Source: Chaenocephalus aceratus
Lineage: Eukaryota > Chordata > Actinopteri > Perciformes > Channichthyidae
Direction: 5' to 3'
Assembly (NCBI GenBank): GCA_023974075.1
Contig: JAMFTG010000528.1
Location: forward strand, 1 to 64,000
Length of the DNA stretch: 64,000 nt
Under the pieces are notes generated by a model. The model was given only the letters and a program-made list of their open reading frames with translations. It ran no database searches and was not told where the DNA came from. The translations under genes and the position numbers were made by a program. Shown in pieces: positions 45,600 through 58,652 of the stretch (position 1 is its first letter; the number at the start of each line of letters is the position of its first letter).

Positions 45600-47040
45600 A
45601 CCACTTCATTAGATGTAGTTACTGCTCAGTGTGTTTCTGGTGTTCCAGACACATCTGCAGCTCAGCTTTGATTTGTTCTCAGTTTATTCATCACGGGGCG
45701 AGTTCGAGACGTCCAGAGGAGCGTGGAGGTATTTTGGAAAATACAGAAGAAGCCTGCAGCTGATGAGAGACTTCCTGTTGGCTCTCCTCAATATGAAATG
45801 AACAAAAACAATCCATTGTACTTAAAGCTTTTCTTAAAGATGTGTTGCTCATACACCTGCTGCTACCTCCCACCGCCTCCCACCCACCCCGGCACCAAAG
45901 AGGAGACTCCATCCACCCCAGATACCCCAACTCACTCTCCTTCAGGTCAGCTTGGAGCCCCGCCTTTACCTGCCCCAACATCTCACTCTGAACGATGAGG
46001 TCATCCGGATATCTGCATACTGAGAGTGGGACGCAGGACCCGGCCAGTGAGCTGCTGGAAGGGGGTCCACTGGACTGGAGGGGCGCTTGGATCTGGTGAT
46101 GCCTTGCTCTTTCTGAAAGGGGACACCTATCTGCCGGAGTTTGTCCGCCTGACGACTGAGTTCGGCATCGGGGGTCCAGTTGGGGTGAAGAGACTCTGGG
46201 GGGCATCCGATGGCTCCTGCATAGGGGGGGCCCTTGGGGTGTCCAACCTAATGATCATAATAAGAATAATGCATTTGATTTGTAAATAATTGGATGACCA
46301 TTTTAGTTTCACTTCATTTCACTGTAAATAGCATGAAATTATGAGCTGTTTTGTTTTAATTTTGTTGTATGTTTGTTTATGTATGTTTTGAGTGTGTGAG
46401 GACCCCAGGAAGAATAGCCAATGCTCATGCTAGTGCTAATGGGGATCAAGACATAAAGACATAAAGCACCTTTCATTGCTATAAGTCATCTCAAAGTGCT
46501 ACAAGGGGCATGATATACTTTTATTTTTTAAAGAAACACAAGTTTAATAAAAGGGTTTTAAAAAGAGATGTGTTTAGGCCCTTCTTAAAGGAGTCATTGG
46601 TCTGTGGAGTCCTCAGGTTGTCTGGGAGGGAATTCCACAGGTGAACAGAAAGCCCCCCCATGGTGCGGAGTGTGGTCCTGGTGAAAGTCTGTCAGAGGTG
46701 AAAGTGTCTTTGAGGAGGAATGGTTTCTTGGGATTGAAAGAGGGTGATCTCTCAAAGGTCACTGAGGCTCCATCTAAGGCTTCCTTAGTGATTACTAATT
46801 GCCAGCTTGAGTTCTGGACATGTTTAGCATGTGGATATCTCTCTCATGGCTAAATGCTGTGGTTGGCCAAACTGACGGTGTGAAGCAGCTGAAGACTTAG
46901 TAAAGGGTTGTGGGTCATGTGCATAGGCTAATGCAATGTGTCCGGCAGAGGGGACCTTAAGATGGTCCAACATGTGGCACTTGTAGAGTTCGGTTTCCCA
47001 AGCGGGTAGGAGGTTAGTTAGAGCCATCTTAAGCATTGCA
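45600..47040. mobile_element. Retroelement-like remnants
   Basis: GTGTGAGGACCCCAGGAAGA at 46398 and GCTAATGGGGATCAAGACAT near 46433 are typical of the 3' end of fish LINEs. From 46465 a separate dispersed repeat (AGCACCTTTCATTGCTATAA, GGGAGGGAATTCCACAGG) follows. No reverse transcriptase was seen. Confidence 0.45.
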
Positions 47041-47760
47041 TAGTGTTGGTGTCTCCATATTAAGTGGAATAATTAAATATTAATATAATCAAACATAATC
47101 TTGTATAACCCACTATGAAAATATTATATTTCATGTTGTTCTATAATCACACTATACCATACTGTATGGGTGTCACTGATTAAAGAGGGGGGACAGCGGT
47201 CTTCACTCACAGGCTGTACCCCCGACTCAATGGAAAAGTACTGGAGCCCCAACATGTGTTCAGGCCGTACCATAGGAGAATATGTCTGGATGTCCAGTCC
47301 TGCACACCAGAGGTCATGACCTTTCCCCACAGGGTATAAAGGAGGTGTCTTTGGGTTTTCTTTGTGTTCCTATGTGCAGCATAAAAGCACTGGCTGAGAG
47401 GGAGAAAGCTCCAGAGCGGGGCTTCTCCTTGGGTTCTCTCAACTTGGTAAGATCTCTCAGATTGATTGGTGAATTGTTGAATGAAAGTTTGAATGTGTTT
47501 ATAGCACCGACCATTCATGAGGAGGTCCTCTGGATTCTGTCGGATTAGACTTTTAATGTTTCAACTGAAGAGGGCAGCTGAAGTTAGAATTTAGTGTAAG
47601 AAATGTGAAACTGAATTGAGGTTTTATATTAGAAAAGTACCACGGCATGATGTGTGTTGTATGATTGTCACATTGTAACGAGAGAAGGTAAAAACTCGTT
47701 TAAGTGTGGACCATTTTCTTCAAATAAAATCATCCCACCTTTTTGGATTGGGAGAACTTT
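47041..47760. mobile_element. LTR-like sequence (uncertain)
   Basis: It contains TATA-type motifs GGGTATAAAGGAG (47333) and GCATAAAAGC, a possible polyadenylation signal AATAAA near 47725, and no coding sequence, a composition like a solo LTR. No boundaries, primer site or target duplication could be fixed. Confidence 0.25.
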
Positions 47761-48282
47761 AAAGAAATCTGCGCTGTCCTCTCCTGCTTAAAGGTAAGAT
47801 TGCACCCTACACACTTGGGCAGGACCACACCCCATTACTGATACCAAAATCCTTCAGGATCGCTTAAACAGATTTAGCGTGTCGTCTGAATTGGAAATCC
47901 TTGAAAATGCTTGAAATGTAATGTGGTGTTTTCAAGGTTTTAAAAGTGCTTGGATTTAGGACAAAGTGCTTGAAATTGTAAATGCTTTAATTTTACAATA
48001 AATTGCTGTCTGACTGAATAGTTCGCTTTTTAGATTAAAAGAAAAGAAAGAAGTCGGAGCGAGCTTATTTGCTTCGCTTCTACATAAAACAGCTCCGCTC
48101 CGGCCTTCCTACGCCCATTCAGAAAAAATCAGCTTCAACAGCCGGAGCACTTCCTGGCTAACGAACTAGCTAAATAACTTTATGACAGAAATGTGACTCT
48201 TGTCTTGTAAACCATCCCAGAAAAGACTTTATAACTCCATGTGATATCCGCTCTGAGTATCAACAGCAGTAACCTATTATGG

Positions 48283-50180
48283 CAGTGGTTCTCAAACTTT
48301 ACCTGTTATTCCCCACTTTGAACAGGTGGGCCTTTTCAAGCCCCACATGTTCCTCATCGCTCCAATAAAATGGTAGGCCAAGCTTAAAATTGTCAAATGT
48401 ATCGTTCTATAACGGGGTCGCCAACCTTTTTTAGCATGAGAGCTACTTTCAAAAAATAAAACAAGTCGTGAGCTACTTTTACTCCTCTATTTTGTTTTTT
48501 TGCAGTGTATATATTTAGCACATTTTAACATTATTATATGCTACCTTTAACCTTTGAGTGCTGTTTGGGTCTGTGGGACCCGTTTTCAGTGTTTACTAAA
48601 ATAAAATGTATGCAATTTAATTATTTTAACCTGCTTTATTTGGTGGTGGACGTCACATCCTCTAGGGGGGTCCGGGGGCATGCACCCCCAGGAAGATTTT
48701 TTTTAAATGTTGAAGTTGAATGCATCAATCTGGTGCACTTTGAGCTAGGGCTGCTCAATTAAATCGTATTTTAATCGCAATTACGATTTTGGCTTGCAAC
48801 GATTATGAAAACAACATAATCGAAATAAAACGATTTAATTTATTTTTTAAATAGGTTTTTCAGTTGAATTATACTTAAAGTTCAGGGTAATCCACTGTTA
48901 AAAACATATGGTTAATCGTTTTTAATAATCGTGATATCAATTATTGACCCAAATAATCGAGATTATGATTTTTTGCCATAATCGAGTAGCCCTACTTTGA
49001 GCCCAACATGAATTTATGGATACAGCTCTCAACACTCAGATGAAAGGGAGCTGTATACTTTTCAATAATCCAAACATCTTTAGAATATGATCACAACAAA
49101 TCATTTAAACTTGTTTATTCTTATCTTATGTTACCTAGTTAGCATTCTTTCTTTTTATTTATGCATATTTGACTAATCACTCCCCTTTTAAACTTTTTAC
49201 TGTCCTATAGTACACATTGGAATGATTTCTTACTTTATTTTGTACAACTTTATTAAATAGATAAAGGTGTGCTCTCTCTCTTGCTCTCTCGCTCTCTCGC
49301 TCCACATTGCTTTTCTTCCCGACTGCAACGCTGTTGTGTGTGTCTGTGAGAGCCTTTCACATGTGTGTATGAGAGATTTTTACCAGTGGCGAGCCTGTCT
49401 CTGAGGGCCTAAGATATTCTACAAAATAATATTTAAAAACATTAAAACAAATTATATTTTTCTTTATATATTTTTTTTAAATATGTTTTTAGTAATATTT
49501 GTCAATAGTTTTACCAAAAATAACTTGATTAAATTGTATTTAAAATAACATTTCCAAAGAAATAAATCCTTTGAATCTGCCTATTCAGTTTCTGTTTGAA
49601 TGTGAAGGGTTAAATGAAAGAAGCTCCTCTCTGCGAGTCTGTGAAGACAGGAGCTGATTGGACGTCCAGCTATGAATTCACAGAGGGCCAGCTATAGTAA
49701 CTGAACGAGAGTAATGTCAAATGACAGTACAATTGACCAATCATATCTTCCCTCTAAATGGGTGGGATTTATTATCGCGGACTTTATGACAAGTTCCGCC
49801 CGCTGTGAAACGTTTCTTGTTTCCATAGAAACAACAACTGTCAACAGCGTAAACTTGCCTTCAAAATAAAAGCATGCCAAATTACACTTAAGACATACAA
49901 CTGCAACGAAAGTAACAAACACAATGCAATATCCTTTTCAATTTCAAAGAACACAAATTGGGTTATCTACAGGTGTTGTTTTGTGTGGTACAGGGTCGCT
50001 TTTCATTGATACGTTTTGCACCCCGGGCGGCCCGTTGTTTTGATATTCCACCAGTGTATAAATAATAAATAAATGTGAAAAAAAAATGTAAAAAAAAATT
50101 TGAATTTGAATTTTTTTTTTTAAATACTTTTTTTTTTTTCGCGACCCACCTATCACATCCCCACACTTTGAGAAACGCTG
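48283..50180. mobile_element. hAT (Charlie-like) element with perfect TSD
   Basis: The ends are CAGTGGTTCTCAAACTTT and ACTTTGAGAAACGCTG. The flanks TATTATGG (48275-48282) and TATTATGG (50181-50188) are identical 8-mers. The interior contains other repeats (48420, 48650, 48745) and no transposase. Confidence 0.85.
48745..48993. mobile_element. 249-bp hAT-like MITE (GGGCTGCTCAATT family)
   Basis: The ends CTAGGGCTGCTCAATT and CGAGTAGCCCT are imperfect inverted repeats flanked by ACTTTGAG on both sides (48737-48744, 48994-49001). Related sequence near 1340 and 9230 lacks the insert. Confidence 0.8.
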
Positions 50181-50188
50181 TATTATGG

Positions 50189-51135
50189 GAACATCCCGCT
50201 GGTGAAATATTAAACATCTCGTTAGCTTGCAAAACGGATTGTTACATTTTTTTACTGACGCGGTGACGTAGCACGTACAGACGTGACGTCATCACCATAG
50301 CGTATTTTACAATTAACCACATTAAAGTGAATTATTTTAGGTAAATAACATTGAATGGTGCAAATACAGCAAGGGAATGCTCCGGTTTTTGCACACAATT
50401 AATATGGGATCCCTCCTGCCATTGGACGTACTTCTTCTCACTGGAATATTAACGGTCAGATTGAATACAAAATTGACCCCATTTCTCCGGCCAATGGCGG
50501 GAGAGTTTTAAAAGTGACGAAACACTCTTCCAGACATTTAAAAAATGTATTTGTATTATATATTTTTGGGCTAGAAAAGTGACATTTCTGGGTGATTTTG
50601 TCAGTTTATGGAGCTTAGCCCACAAATCCTGGAGGTTCCAGGCCAAATTTGTGTGCTCATATGCGGCCTGCCATGCGCACCCACCCGTGGAAAGAAGAAA
50701 AAAGTGAAGAAAACGGTCAATTATATCTTAAAATAATCAAATATTAAGTTTAAAAAATTGTCGAAAAAATGTGCCAACGGAGAAGGGGCTCGGGACGTTT
50801 TTTCCCCTCCTCCGTTGTAAGTTGCAACGGAGAAGTGGAAAAGTGTCCGGGGCTTAATTTCCCCTTCTCCGTCAAAAATATTCATCCATACATTTTGGAC
50901 TACCGTCTGCATGAAATCGGAAACCCGGTTTTTGGGTGCACTCAGATTAAAAAAACGGCTGTCTGCAAACACAGAGGTGACGTGTCCGCTCACCATGCAC
51001 TCTGGGTCAGCCTTATTTTGTACCTCAAGACCCCCCCAGCCTGGTTCTCACAAAAATGTACCTCTGGAGGTATGTTAGGGGAGTTGACACGGAACTCTGC
51101 CGCCTCACCATGCACCTAAAACGGACTAATATTGA
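50189..51135. other. No recognisable gene
   Basis: The stretch holds two short GC-rich motifs around CAACGGAGAAG (50775, 50829) in direct repeat and the inverse CTTCTCCGT at 50867. No coding signal was accepted. Confidence 0.5.
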
Positions 51136-51948
51136 TGGCTCGAGGCAGAAATCATAATCTCGATTATTTGGGTCAATAATTGATATCATGATTATTAAAA
51201 ACAATTATCTTTGAATTATTCGATTATACTTTGAAAACATCCATTTATTGTAAAAAAATGTTTGAACAGTATGTTTTTAACAATTGATTACCCTGAACTT
51301 TAAAGGGGACCTATCATGCAAAATGCAGTTTTGTATGTCTTTTAAACATGAATATGTGTCCCTGTTGTGTCAGGGGACTCACCAAGTGTCAGAAAACACA
51401 ACCCTCTCTCTTTTCCTCCATACCCAAATCTTTTTACCCAAAGAAAACGGGGCTTTAACGGATCTGATACAGACTGATACAGATTTGAAAATTCTCTGAC
51501 GTCAGGACGAGGAGCTACGCCTATATGGCCAACTCTCCATCGATCAGGGGAATGAGACGTTGCCGTGGCATGGTAACAGCATGGTAACAGCATGGTAACA
51601 TGACGCTCGTGCCTCGCCCCCCCTCCTTTGCGGGGGGCGTGTTTAGCTGCAGCTCATGCAAAGACAGGGCTGGAGGAGAGCAAATAGAGCGAAATGAGGC
51701 ATGGCTAAAATGCATGATCTGTTTGGTATTTTGAAGAAAAAAAACGTATACATATACTTTATATTGGTATGGCCCTACAATATATTATTCAAATATAGCA
51801 TGATAGGTTCACTTTAAGTATAATTCAACTGAAAAACCCAAAAAATAAAATATATATCAATAATCGTTTTATTTAGATTATGTTGTTTTCGTAATCGTTG
51901 CAAACCAAAATCGTAATTGCGATTAAAATACGATTAATTTAGCAGCTC
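51136..51948. mobile_element. Second GGGCTGCTCAATT-family MITE, split by an insertion
   Basis: Inverse copy of 48745-48993: ATAATCTCGATTATTTGGGT on the left and CGTAATTGCGATTAAAATAC on the right. It is interrupted between CCTGAACT and GTATAATTC by the TTAA MITE. Confidence 0.8.
51304..51813. mobile_element. Complete TTAA-target MITE, 510 bp
   Basis: AGGGGACCTATCATGC at the left and GCATGATAGGTTCACT at the right, flanked by TTAA (51300-51303, 51814-51817). The undisturbed sequence ATACTTAAAGTTCAGG at 48871-48886 is the empty site. Same family as the MITEs in the LRR introns and at 9275. Confidence 0.9.
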
Positions 51949-52099
51949 TACTCGAGACCCCCCACCCTGGTTCGAATAAAAGTGATTTAGCTAATTATGA
52001 ATCACAGAGTGAATGTGTACACCTGGAGGATAGGACCGAGAGATGACAGGGGTCTCACATTTTTTCATTTTCATGCATTTTTTCATGGATGAATTGAAA

Positions 52100-52620
52100 A
52101 TAGGGATCACATGCTGGAGGTCTTTAGTCCGTCCTTTGGCGGTCTTGGAGCCGCCAAAGAGAGGGCCTTTTCCCGTTCTCTTTCCTGGAGGTAGTAAATG
52201 ACCTAAGTGCTCATGTTAGGGACACATGCTGGAGGTGTTTAGTCCGTCCATTGATGCACTATTCCCCGCATTTTAAACTCTATTTCCTCCTTGTCAAGTG
52301 ATGTGATGTGCCTTGTAAGTATCATACTAATTAAACAATGTTTACCCATGATTCAAGTACAGGCTAAAACACTCTTCCAGACGTTTAAAAACACTTTTCC
52401 CAACCTTTTAAACATTATTTCTGCCTTGTCAAGTGCTGTGATGAGCCCTGGTGGTATCAGACTATTTTCTCCCCGCCTTTCAAACACTTATTCCTGGGTT
52501 GAAAAGCCAGGTGCTGCATCCTGCTCGCTGGGTACACTCTGTCTCTATTTACAACACTTTTCCCGACGTTTCAAACACTTATTCCTGGGTTGTAAAGTGC
52601 TGTGATGCCGGCTTATTTTA
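52100..52620. repeat. Degenerate tandem repeat
   Basis: The words CACTTTTCCC-AC-TTT--AAACA and TGTCAAGTGCTGTGATG recur about four times with a period near 110-150 bp. The following 52620-53180 is AT-rich with no gene seen. Confidence 0.55.
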
Positions 52621-53184
52621 GGTGCACTCTGGGGCAGAGATAAGGGTACAATTAGGTCTGTCACTTTGGGTAACCGCACCACCAATGTAAATCTCCCGAG
52701 AGTGGACGTCCATTATTTGTACGGCCTCTAATACGAGTAAGGATAACATCACAGATATTATAACAAATTACAAACATTCATTAAAAGTGGAGTGAGAGTC
52801 TATTCAAGTAGCATAATTAAGTCAAACCATGAGAAAAGTTTATTATTTAAGTGATTTTGCAAAGATTTTAAGTATTTTCTTCCATCCAGTGAAGTGGGGC
52901 TTAAACTTTACATATTTCTCACTATAGGAATTAAAGTATAAAGTGGATTTGAGCACTTATAACTTATTTCCATGCCTTTTTCTTCTTGATTTTGTAATTA
53001 AATCATTGTTCGAGTGTATCCCCATCAACTATGACTGTTCAGTTGATACTCACTATACTTAGGCTTTAATATAATAAACAGCAGCTTATATATCAGTGTA
53101 ACTTCAGTCAAAAGCATTTCCCTTTATATATAGATGCTACTGACACCATGGGGTTCAGATATTAGACGTGTTGACAAGTTTAGC

Positions 53185-54770
53185 CTCAACCCTTCACCTT
53201 AAAGTCTGTCAGCGTGGAGATACTTTGAGTTCAAAACAAAAGCAGGGATCCTCCATATTCAGATTCCTTAATCTAATTGCAAGAAACAATATTATATCTT
53301 GCTTTAACATTGTGAGAAAGCACAGAGAAGTTGTTATCAGCATATAAGTATTGAAACAACAGTAGGCCAGATCTACTCTCAAGGTAGTAAGTGAGTGTTG
53401 TAGCATTAGATCTGTTAGATCTGTGTTAATATACCAGCGGCCTGTACTACGAAGCAGGATTTTGGCTTAGCGAGCTAACTTCAGGGAAAACTCTGGGTTT
53501 CCGGTCATACGACGCTGGTTCTCTTCTTAGCGGGCTAGATCTCCATGGTGACTTATCCTGGAACCTAGTCTGTGTTCCGAAGCAGGATATATTCCAGGAT
53601 AAGAGATCAACTGTGCGGAGTTCTTCTTCTTCTTTGCTTTAATGGCGAAACGCTTCCACTTGGAGCATAACGCCACCTACTGTTGATTTATTTAATGTAT
53701 AAACTGCCCGTATTGTTCATGTAGAACTGTGTTCACGTAAGCCTGCACATTGATTTTATTTTTCATTGAATGTAACCGTTTCGATAAGGATACATCTATT
53801 ACAGGTTGAGTTAGAAACCATGGTGAGAACAGTGTGTAGAGTTTAAAGCGATCAAGTCCTATTACAGGATAAAGGAAATACAAAAAACTGCCGTTGCAGT
53901 TCAAATCACCGACTGTGTGAACGTGAACATGAATAGAATATCACCTCCATCTTCAGAGCAATCTGACTATTAGAACATTAGCGTTAAGAAAGCTCTTAAA
54001 TATCTGCCACAACATCAGTACCCCGGATCAGAGTACATTAAGTACAGTCCACGGCACATCACTTCATAGTGTATCACATATCTCCTGATGTGAGTCAGCT
54101 GAGCCGTGTCTGGCCGTGCAGCACTCACAGCGTCACAGACTGGATGCAGAAGCATTATTTTAAGCAACACATTAAGTTGAGGAAACACTGGAGTCAAAGG
54201 TAATGAAAGTCAGATCGTGTCTTAGACGGGGCATGTCTAATATTAAAGTTGACTTTTCATTCAGGAAGTATGACGCTGCGCTGTCAGTGCGCTTCTCCAT
54301 GTCTGTGATTGGTCGAATGCTCCAAATACCACCCCTCTCATGTGAACGCGCACCTAACTAGATAGGACACGGCTGGCTGAGCGATCCACTTGATGACCAG
54401 CGTCGTAGGACCGCTTAGCGAGAGCGCGTTTGTTTTGGATTAGGCCAACCGGCTAACTCCAACATATCAGGTTAGGTTGAACCAGCTTCGTAGAACAGGC
54501 CTCAGATGATTTCATGTGTCAGTAGAATGACCTTCACCTTAAAGTCTGTCAGCGTGGAGATACTTTGACTTCAAAACAAAAGCAGGGATTCTCCATATTC
54601 AGATTCCTTCATTAATTACAAGCACAAGCACAGAGAAGTTGTTGTCAGCAATATTTACTAAAAGTATCATAAAGAAAAGTAGGCTCTCAGGGTACTAAGT
54701 GAGTGTTATAGCATTATATAGTAATATATTAATATACCTGATGATTTCATGTGTAAGTACAATTGTCATG
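53185..54770. repeat. Tandem duplication split by a TIR element
   Basis: CTTCACCTTAAAGTCTGTCA and GCGTGGAGATACTTTGA occur at 53195 and 54532. The remainder up to GATGATTTCATGTGT is shared, so a ~270-bp unit was duplicated and the first unit later received the element at 53439-54501. Confidence 0.85.
53439..54501. mobile_element. TIR transposon, ~1.06 kb
   Basis: The ends GGCCTGTACTACGAAGCAGG and (inverted) GGCCTGTTCTACGAAGCTGG are a widespread fish type. The paralogous unit at 54725-54745 (TATACCTGATGATTTC) is an empty site. No transposase was recognised; Harbinger-like is a guess. Confidence 0.75.
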
Positions 54771-55204
54771 GATTTATATTTTGCTGCACAGTTCAATTTT
54801 TAACAACAAATGACGGTAACACTTTAGGTTAAGGAACACATATTCACCATCAACTAGTTGTTAATAACATGCATATTAGAGCCAAACTACTCGCTTATTA
54901 GTGAGTTAGAAAGATCTGATTTTAAGTTATTTAGACACAATTAACACTTTTAGTTTCATGTCTTGTTACATAAGAATAGATCATATTTGCTAGGTGTTAT
55001 TATGGGAGAATTACTATTCTTGTGGTACTGCTACTGCATATTGAGCAAATTAAGACCCTCTCATGTACAACAACTTCCTTACGTACAATAAACAAGAACT
55101 AATCAGAGGGTTATTAAGGAAAGACTCTTAACTAATGGCTTAGTACTTGCAGAATATGGTCATGTAGAATAAGGCATTAATAAGTGTTTTATAACACTTG
55201 ATGG

Positions 55205-56105
55205 TTGACGAAGACACGAGAGAGGAGACGATACAGGAGAGACGAGGACATAAGAGAGGAGACAAGGACATAAGAGAGGAGACAAGGACACGAGATAGGA
55301 GAGACCAGGACACGAGAGAGGAGAGACAAGGACATAAGAGAGGAGACAAGGACACGAGAGAGGAGAGACGAGGACATAAGAGAGGAGACTAGGACATGAG
55401 AGAGGAGAGATGAGGACACAAGAGAGGAGACGAGGACACGAGAGAGGAGAGATGAGGACACAAGAGAGGAGATGAGGACACGAGAGAGGAGAGACGAGCA
55501 CATAAGAGAGGAAACAAGGACACGAGAGAGGAGAGACGAGGACACGAGAGAGGAAACAAGGACACAAGAGAGGAGAGACGAGGACATAAGAGAGCAGACG
55601 AGGACACAAGAGAGGAGAGACGAGGATATAAGAGAGGAGACGAGGACACAAGAGAGGAGAAAGGAGAACTTCAGAGAGGTGACGAGGACACGAGAGAGGA
55701 GAGATGAGGACACAAGAGAGGAGACGAGGACACGAGAGGATATACGAGGACATAAGAGAGGTGACGAGGACACGAGAGAGGAGAGACGAGGACATAAGAG
55801 AGGAAACAAGGACACGAGAGAGGAGAGACGAGGACACAAGAGAGGAGACGAGGACATGAGAGAGGAAACAAGGATACGAGAGAGGAGAGGAGGACATGAG
55901 AGAAGAGAGACGAGGACACAAGAGAGGAGACGAGGACACGAGAGAGGAAACAAGGACACGAGACACGAGAGAGGAGAGGAGGACACGAGACACGAGAGAG
56001 GAGAGACGAGGACACAAAAGAGGAGACGAGGACACGAGAGAGGAAACAAGGACACGAGACACAAGAGAGGAGACGAGGACACGAGAGAGGAGACGAGAAC
56101 TCTTA
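55205..56105. repeat. ~20-23-bp purine-rich minisatellite
   Basis: Units of GAGGACACGAGAGAGGAGA type with ACAAGAG / ATAAGAG variants run for about 900 bp. The long open frames on both strands come from the repeat. A short flanking duplication (GGC-TAGTACTTG-AGAAT, AAGTGTTTTATAA) occurs on both sides (55137-55196, 56110-56150). Confidence 0.95.
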
Positions 56106-56150
56106 CCTCATGGCCTAGTACTTGTAGAATAAGGCATGACTAAGTGTTTT

Positions 56151-56765
56151 ATAATGACTAATGAAGAGCCAATAAACTGCCAACATGTGAATGAGCAGCT
56201 GTTGATGGTGAACGTGTGCACCGGAATATAAAGTGTTTCCCAAATCACATTCTATAACATGCAGAAATGTCTCTCTGTTTCGTCACTTATAACTAACGCT
56301 CTCAAATATACTCTCAAATAATGTGTACTCTAGTATATTTACTTACCCTGACCCACCACTGGACAGTGTTTTATCTTTGCACTTTTGGTGAGTCCTAATT
56401 TAGTGTCCTGCAATAATGAGATGAACCACTAGATGGCACCATAGGCTCATTACAGCTGGCTTCTCTGCCGAGCAACACGAAGTACATGAAGAACATTTCC
56501 AGTTATTATTGTGTTATTTAAATATATATTAAATGACCTTATAAGTGTTTTGTTTGGCTCTGATTGTGACGATGAATTCTACGTCAGTAATTTGATTTAT
56601 TTCACGCCTGGAAGTCTTCGCTGCTCACTCAAGCGTAACATCTCCCTCTCAGCTATAATTGATGTTTTGTTTGTGAACGCAATGACTTTTTCTTTATTAG
56701 AGACTAAAGGACTTCTTTGATAAAGGGCACACGCAGGTAAACAGCTGCTATTAATACAAACAACA
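56151..56765. other. No recognisable gene
   Basis: AT-rich, apparently single-copy sequence leading into the right flanking repeat. Confidence 0.5.
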
Positions 56766-57739
56766 CACATAAACATGCGTTTAGTTGATTTATGACGTGC
56801 TTTCAGGTGACCTGCAGAGATCTCAGTACTTCTGTGTCTGATACGAAGCCGTTTAATAAGCACCACTTCAATCATCAGATGAAAGCACCGTATGAAATGT
56901 GAGAGGGACTTCTGAAGAGTTTCATCATGGCATGGTCTAGGGTTTACTTCAGTATCTATTGTTGTTGTTTTACAAATTAAAAAGGAAAGTAAACGACCAA
57001 ATCTCCAGACGATTGTTAGCTTTAAATAGTTGTGTCCCTAACTTCTCTCCACGCCGTCTATTTGAAATACGCCCTGCACATATCGCTTGTTGTTCTTACG
57101 GTTAGAGTCTGTCAAACTCAAGGCCCGGGGGCCAAATCCGGCCCGCGACTTCATCTCATGTGGCCCCACAAGAGCTTGCAAAGAATATAATATGTTTATT
57201 ATACGGTTACATGCTGACTTTTTTTTGTTTTTTCAGAATTTGGCTTTTCTTTTTAAATCATTTTGTGACGTTCTCACGGAAGAGACTTGCAATTATTTGT
57301 CCTAGACTTCTGCTTTCAGACGTAGTTAATTATGAAGTTATTACCCTATCCGATAATAATCCAATGCAGAGGCAATCATGTAATATGTAAGCAATAGCTC
57401 ACGACAGGCCGTGGTATATGCTCATTATATCACAGCTAAGGGGCGTGGTTCGGCCCGACGCGAAGCCCAACTGTTTTACTCAGACGCGGAGGGATACTGA
57501 ATTCTTGTGAAAAGTAACTTACAATTCTACCCGTGATATACTGAGCGTATATCACGGCTAAGAACCAATCAGATTGCTTGATTTGACTTGTCCGTTTTAT
57601 AAAATACATTGTTTTATATATATTAAATATTTATATATGTATATTTATATTTATATAAAGTTACAACCGGCCCTTGTAGTGCAACCATGATGCTGATGTG
57701 GCCCGTGATGAAATTGAGTTTGACACCCTTGGGTTAGAC
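56766..57739. repeat. Right copy of window-flanking direct repeat, part 1
   Basis: Matches 1-968 in order and orientation, including the hAT-like element (57108-57731) and its GGTTAGA(G/C) duplication. Confidence 0.9.
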
Positions 57740-58136
57740 GGTTAAATGGACGGGTTGTTAACACGTGTTCTGGGCGTCTCTCCCTCTCTTCATGAAGGCC
57801 AGTTTGTTCAAACTGTTGTACTGAAGAAAGAATATGTTCAGCGGACTGCAGATCGACGCCTCTGGCAACACTGCAAGAACACAGAGAACACCTCTTTTTG
57901 TCCTTGTGATATTTGAGCCAAAGAAAAACAAGAAATCTAAACCTGAGATTGAAGCCTCTCATCTGGGTCGCATATCATTCTGCGGCTGGAAACTCTCATT
58001 CAGCCCATTAACGCTGTGCTTCCCTTGACTGGGATAACGGCTAATTCATTCACAAACTAATGTCCGAGATGTGTTACGCTCTCACGGCTTTGTCTCTGTC
58101 GTATAAGCGTCCCATAAAGCTCGTCTTCCTCTATGT

Positions 58137-58652
58137 CAGGGGCGTCCAACTCAATTTCATTGCGGGCCACATTCGCATTATGGTTGCACTCAAAGGGCCG
58201 GTTGTAACTTTAAGACCATATAAAAATACATATAATATTTAACATATATAAAATAATGTATTATATTACATTATTGCTCTGCATTGGATTATTATCGGAT
58301 AGGGTAATACCTTCATAATTAACTACGTCTGAAAGCAGAAGTCTAGGACAGATCATTGCAAGTCTCTTCAGTGAGAATGTCACAAAATGATTTAAAAAGA
58401 AAAGAACATTCTGGAAAAAAAGTCAAAATCAAAAAATAAAAGTGACATTTTGAAAAAAAAGAAAAGTCAAATTCTGAGAGAAAAGTCAAATTTCAGATGC
58501 ATTGTGGGACATGTAGTTTATGGGCAACGTGCCTCTGTAAAGTAGCATGTAACCGTATAATAAAATCATATTTTTTGCAAGCTCTTGTGGGGCCACATAA
58601 AATGAAGTCGCGGGCCGGATTTGGCCCCCGGGCCTTGAGTTTGACCCCCCTG
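58137..58652. mobile_element. hAT MITE with perfect 8-bp TSD
   Basis: It runs from CAGGGGCGTCCAACTCAATT to GAGTTTGACCCCCCTG. The flanks are CTCTATGT at 58129-58136 and at 58653-58660. Its interior matches parts of 343-960 in inverse orientation (GATTATTATCGGATAGGGTA). Confidence 0.92.

Noticed and set aside
43778..46210. B30.2/SPRY exon expected at the end of many fish NLR genes
   Set aside because: None of the conserved B30.2 motifs (LDP-TA, W-V, W-vG) was seen on the plus strand here or further right.
47041..47760. Solo LTR of an endogenous retrovirus
   Set aside because: TATA-like and poly(A)-like motifs are present, but no TG...CA ends, target duplication or partner LTR were found; listed only as a low-confidence feature.
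55160..56143. Open frames of 220-300 codons on both strands
   Set aside because: By-product of the purine-rich minisatellite; low complexity, no start or splice context.
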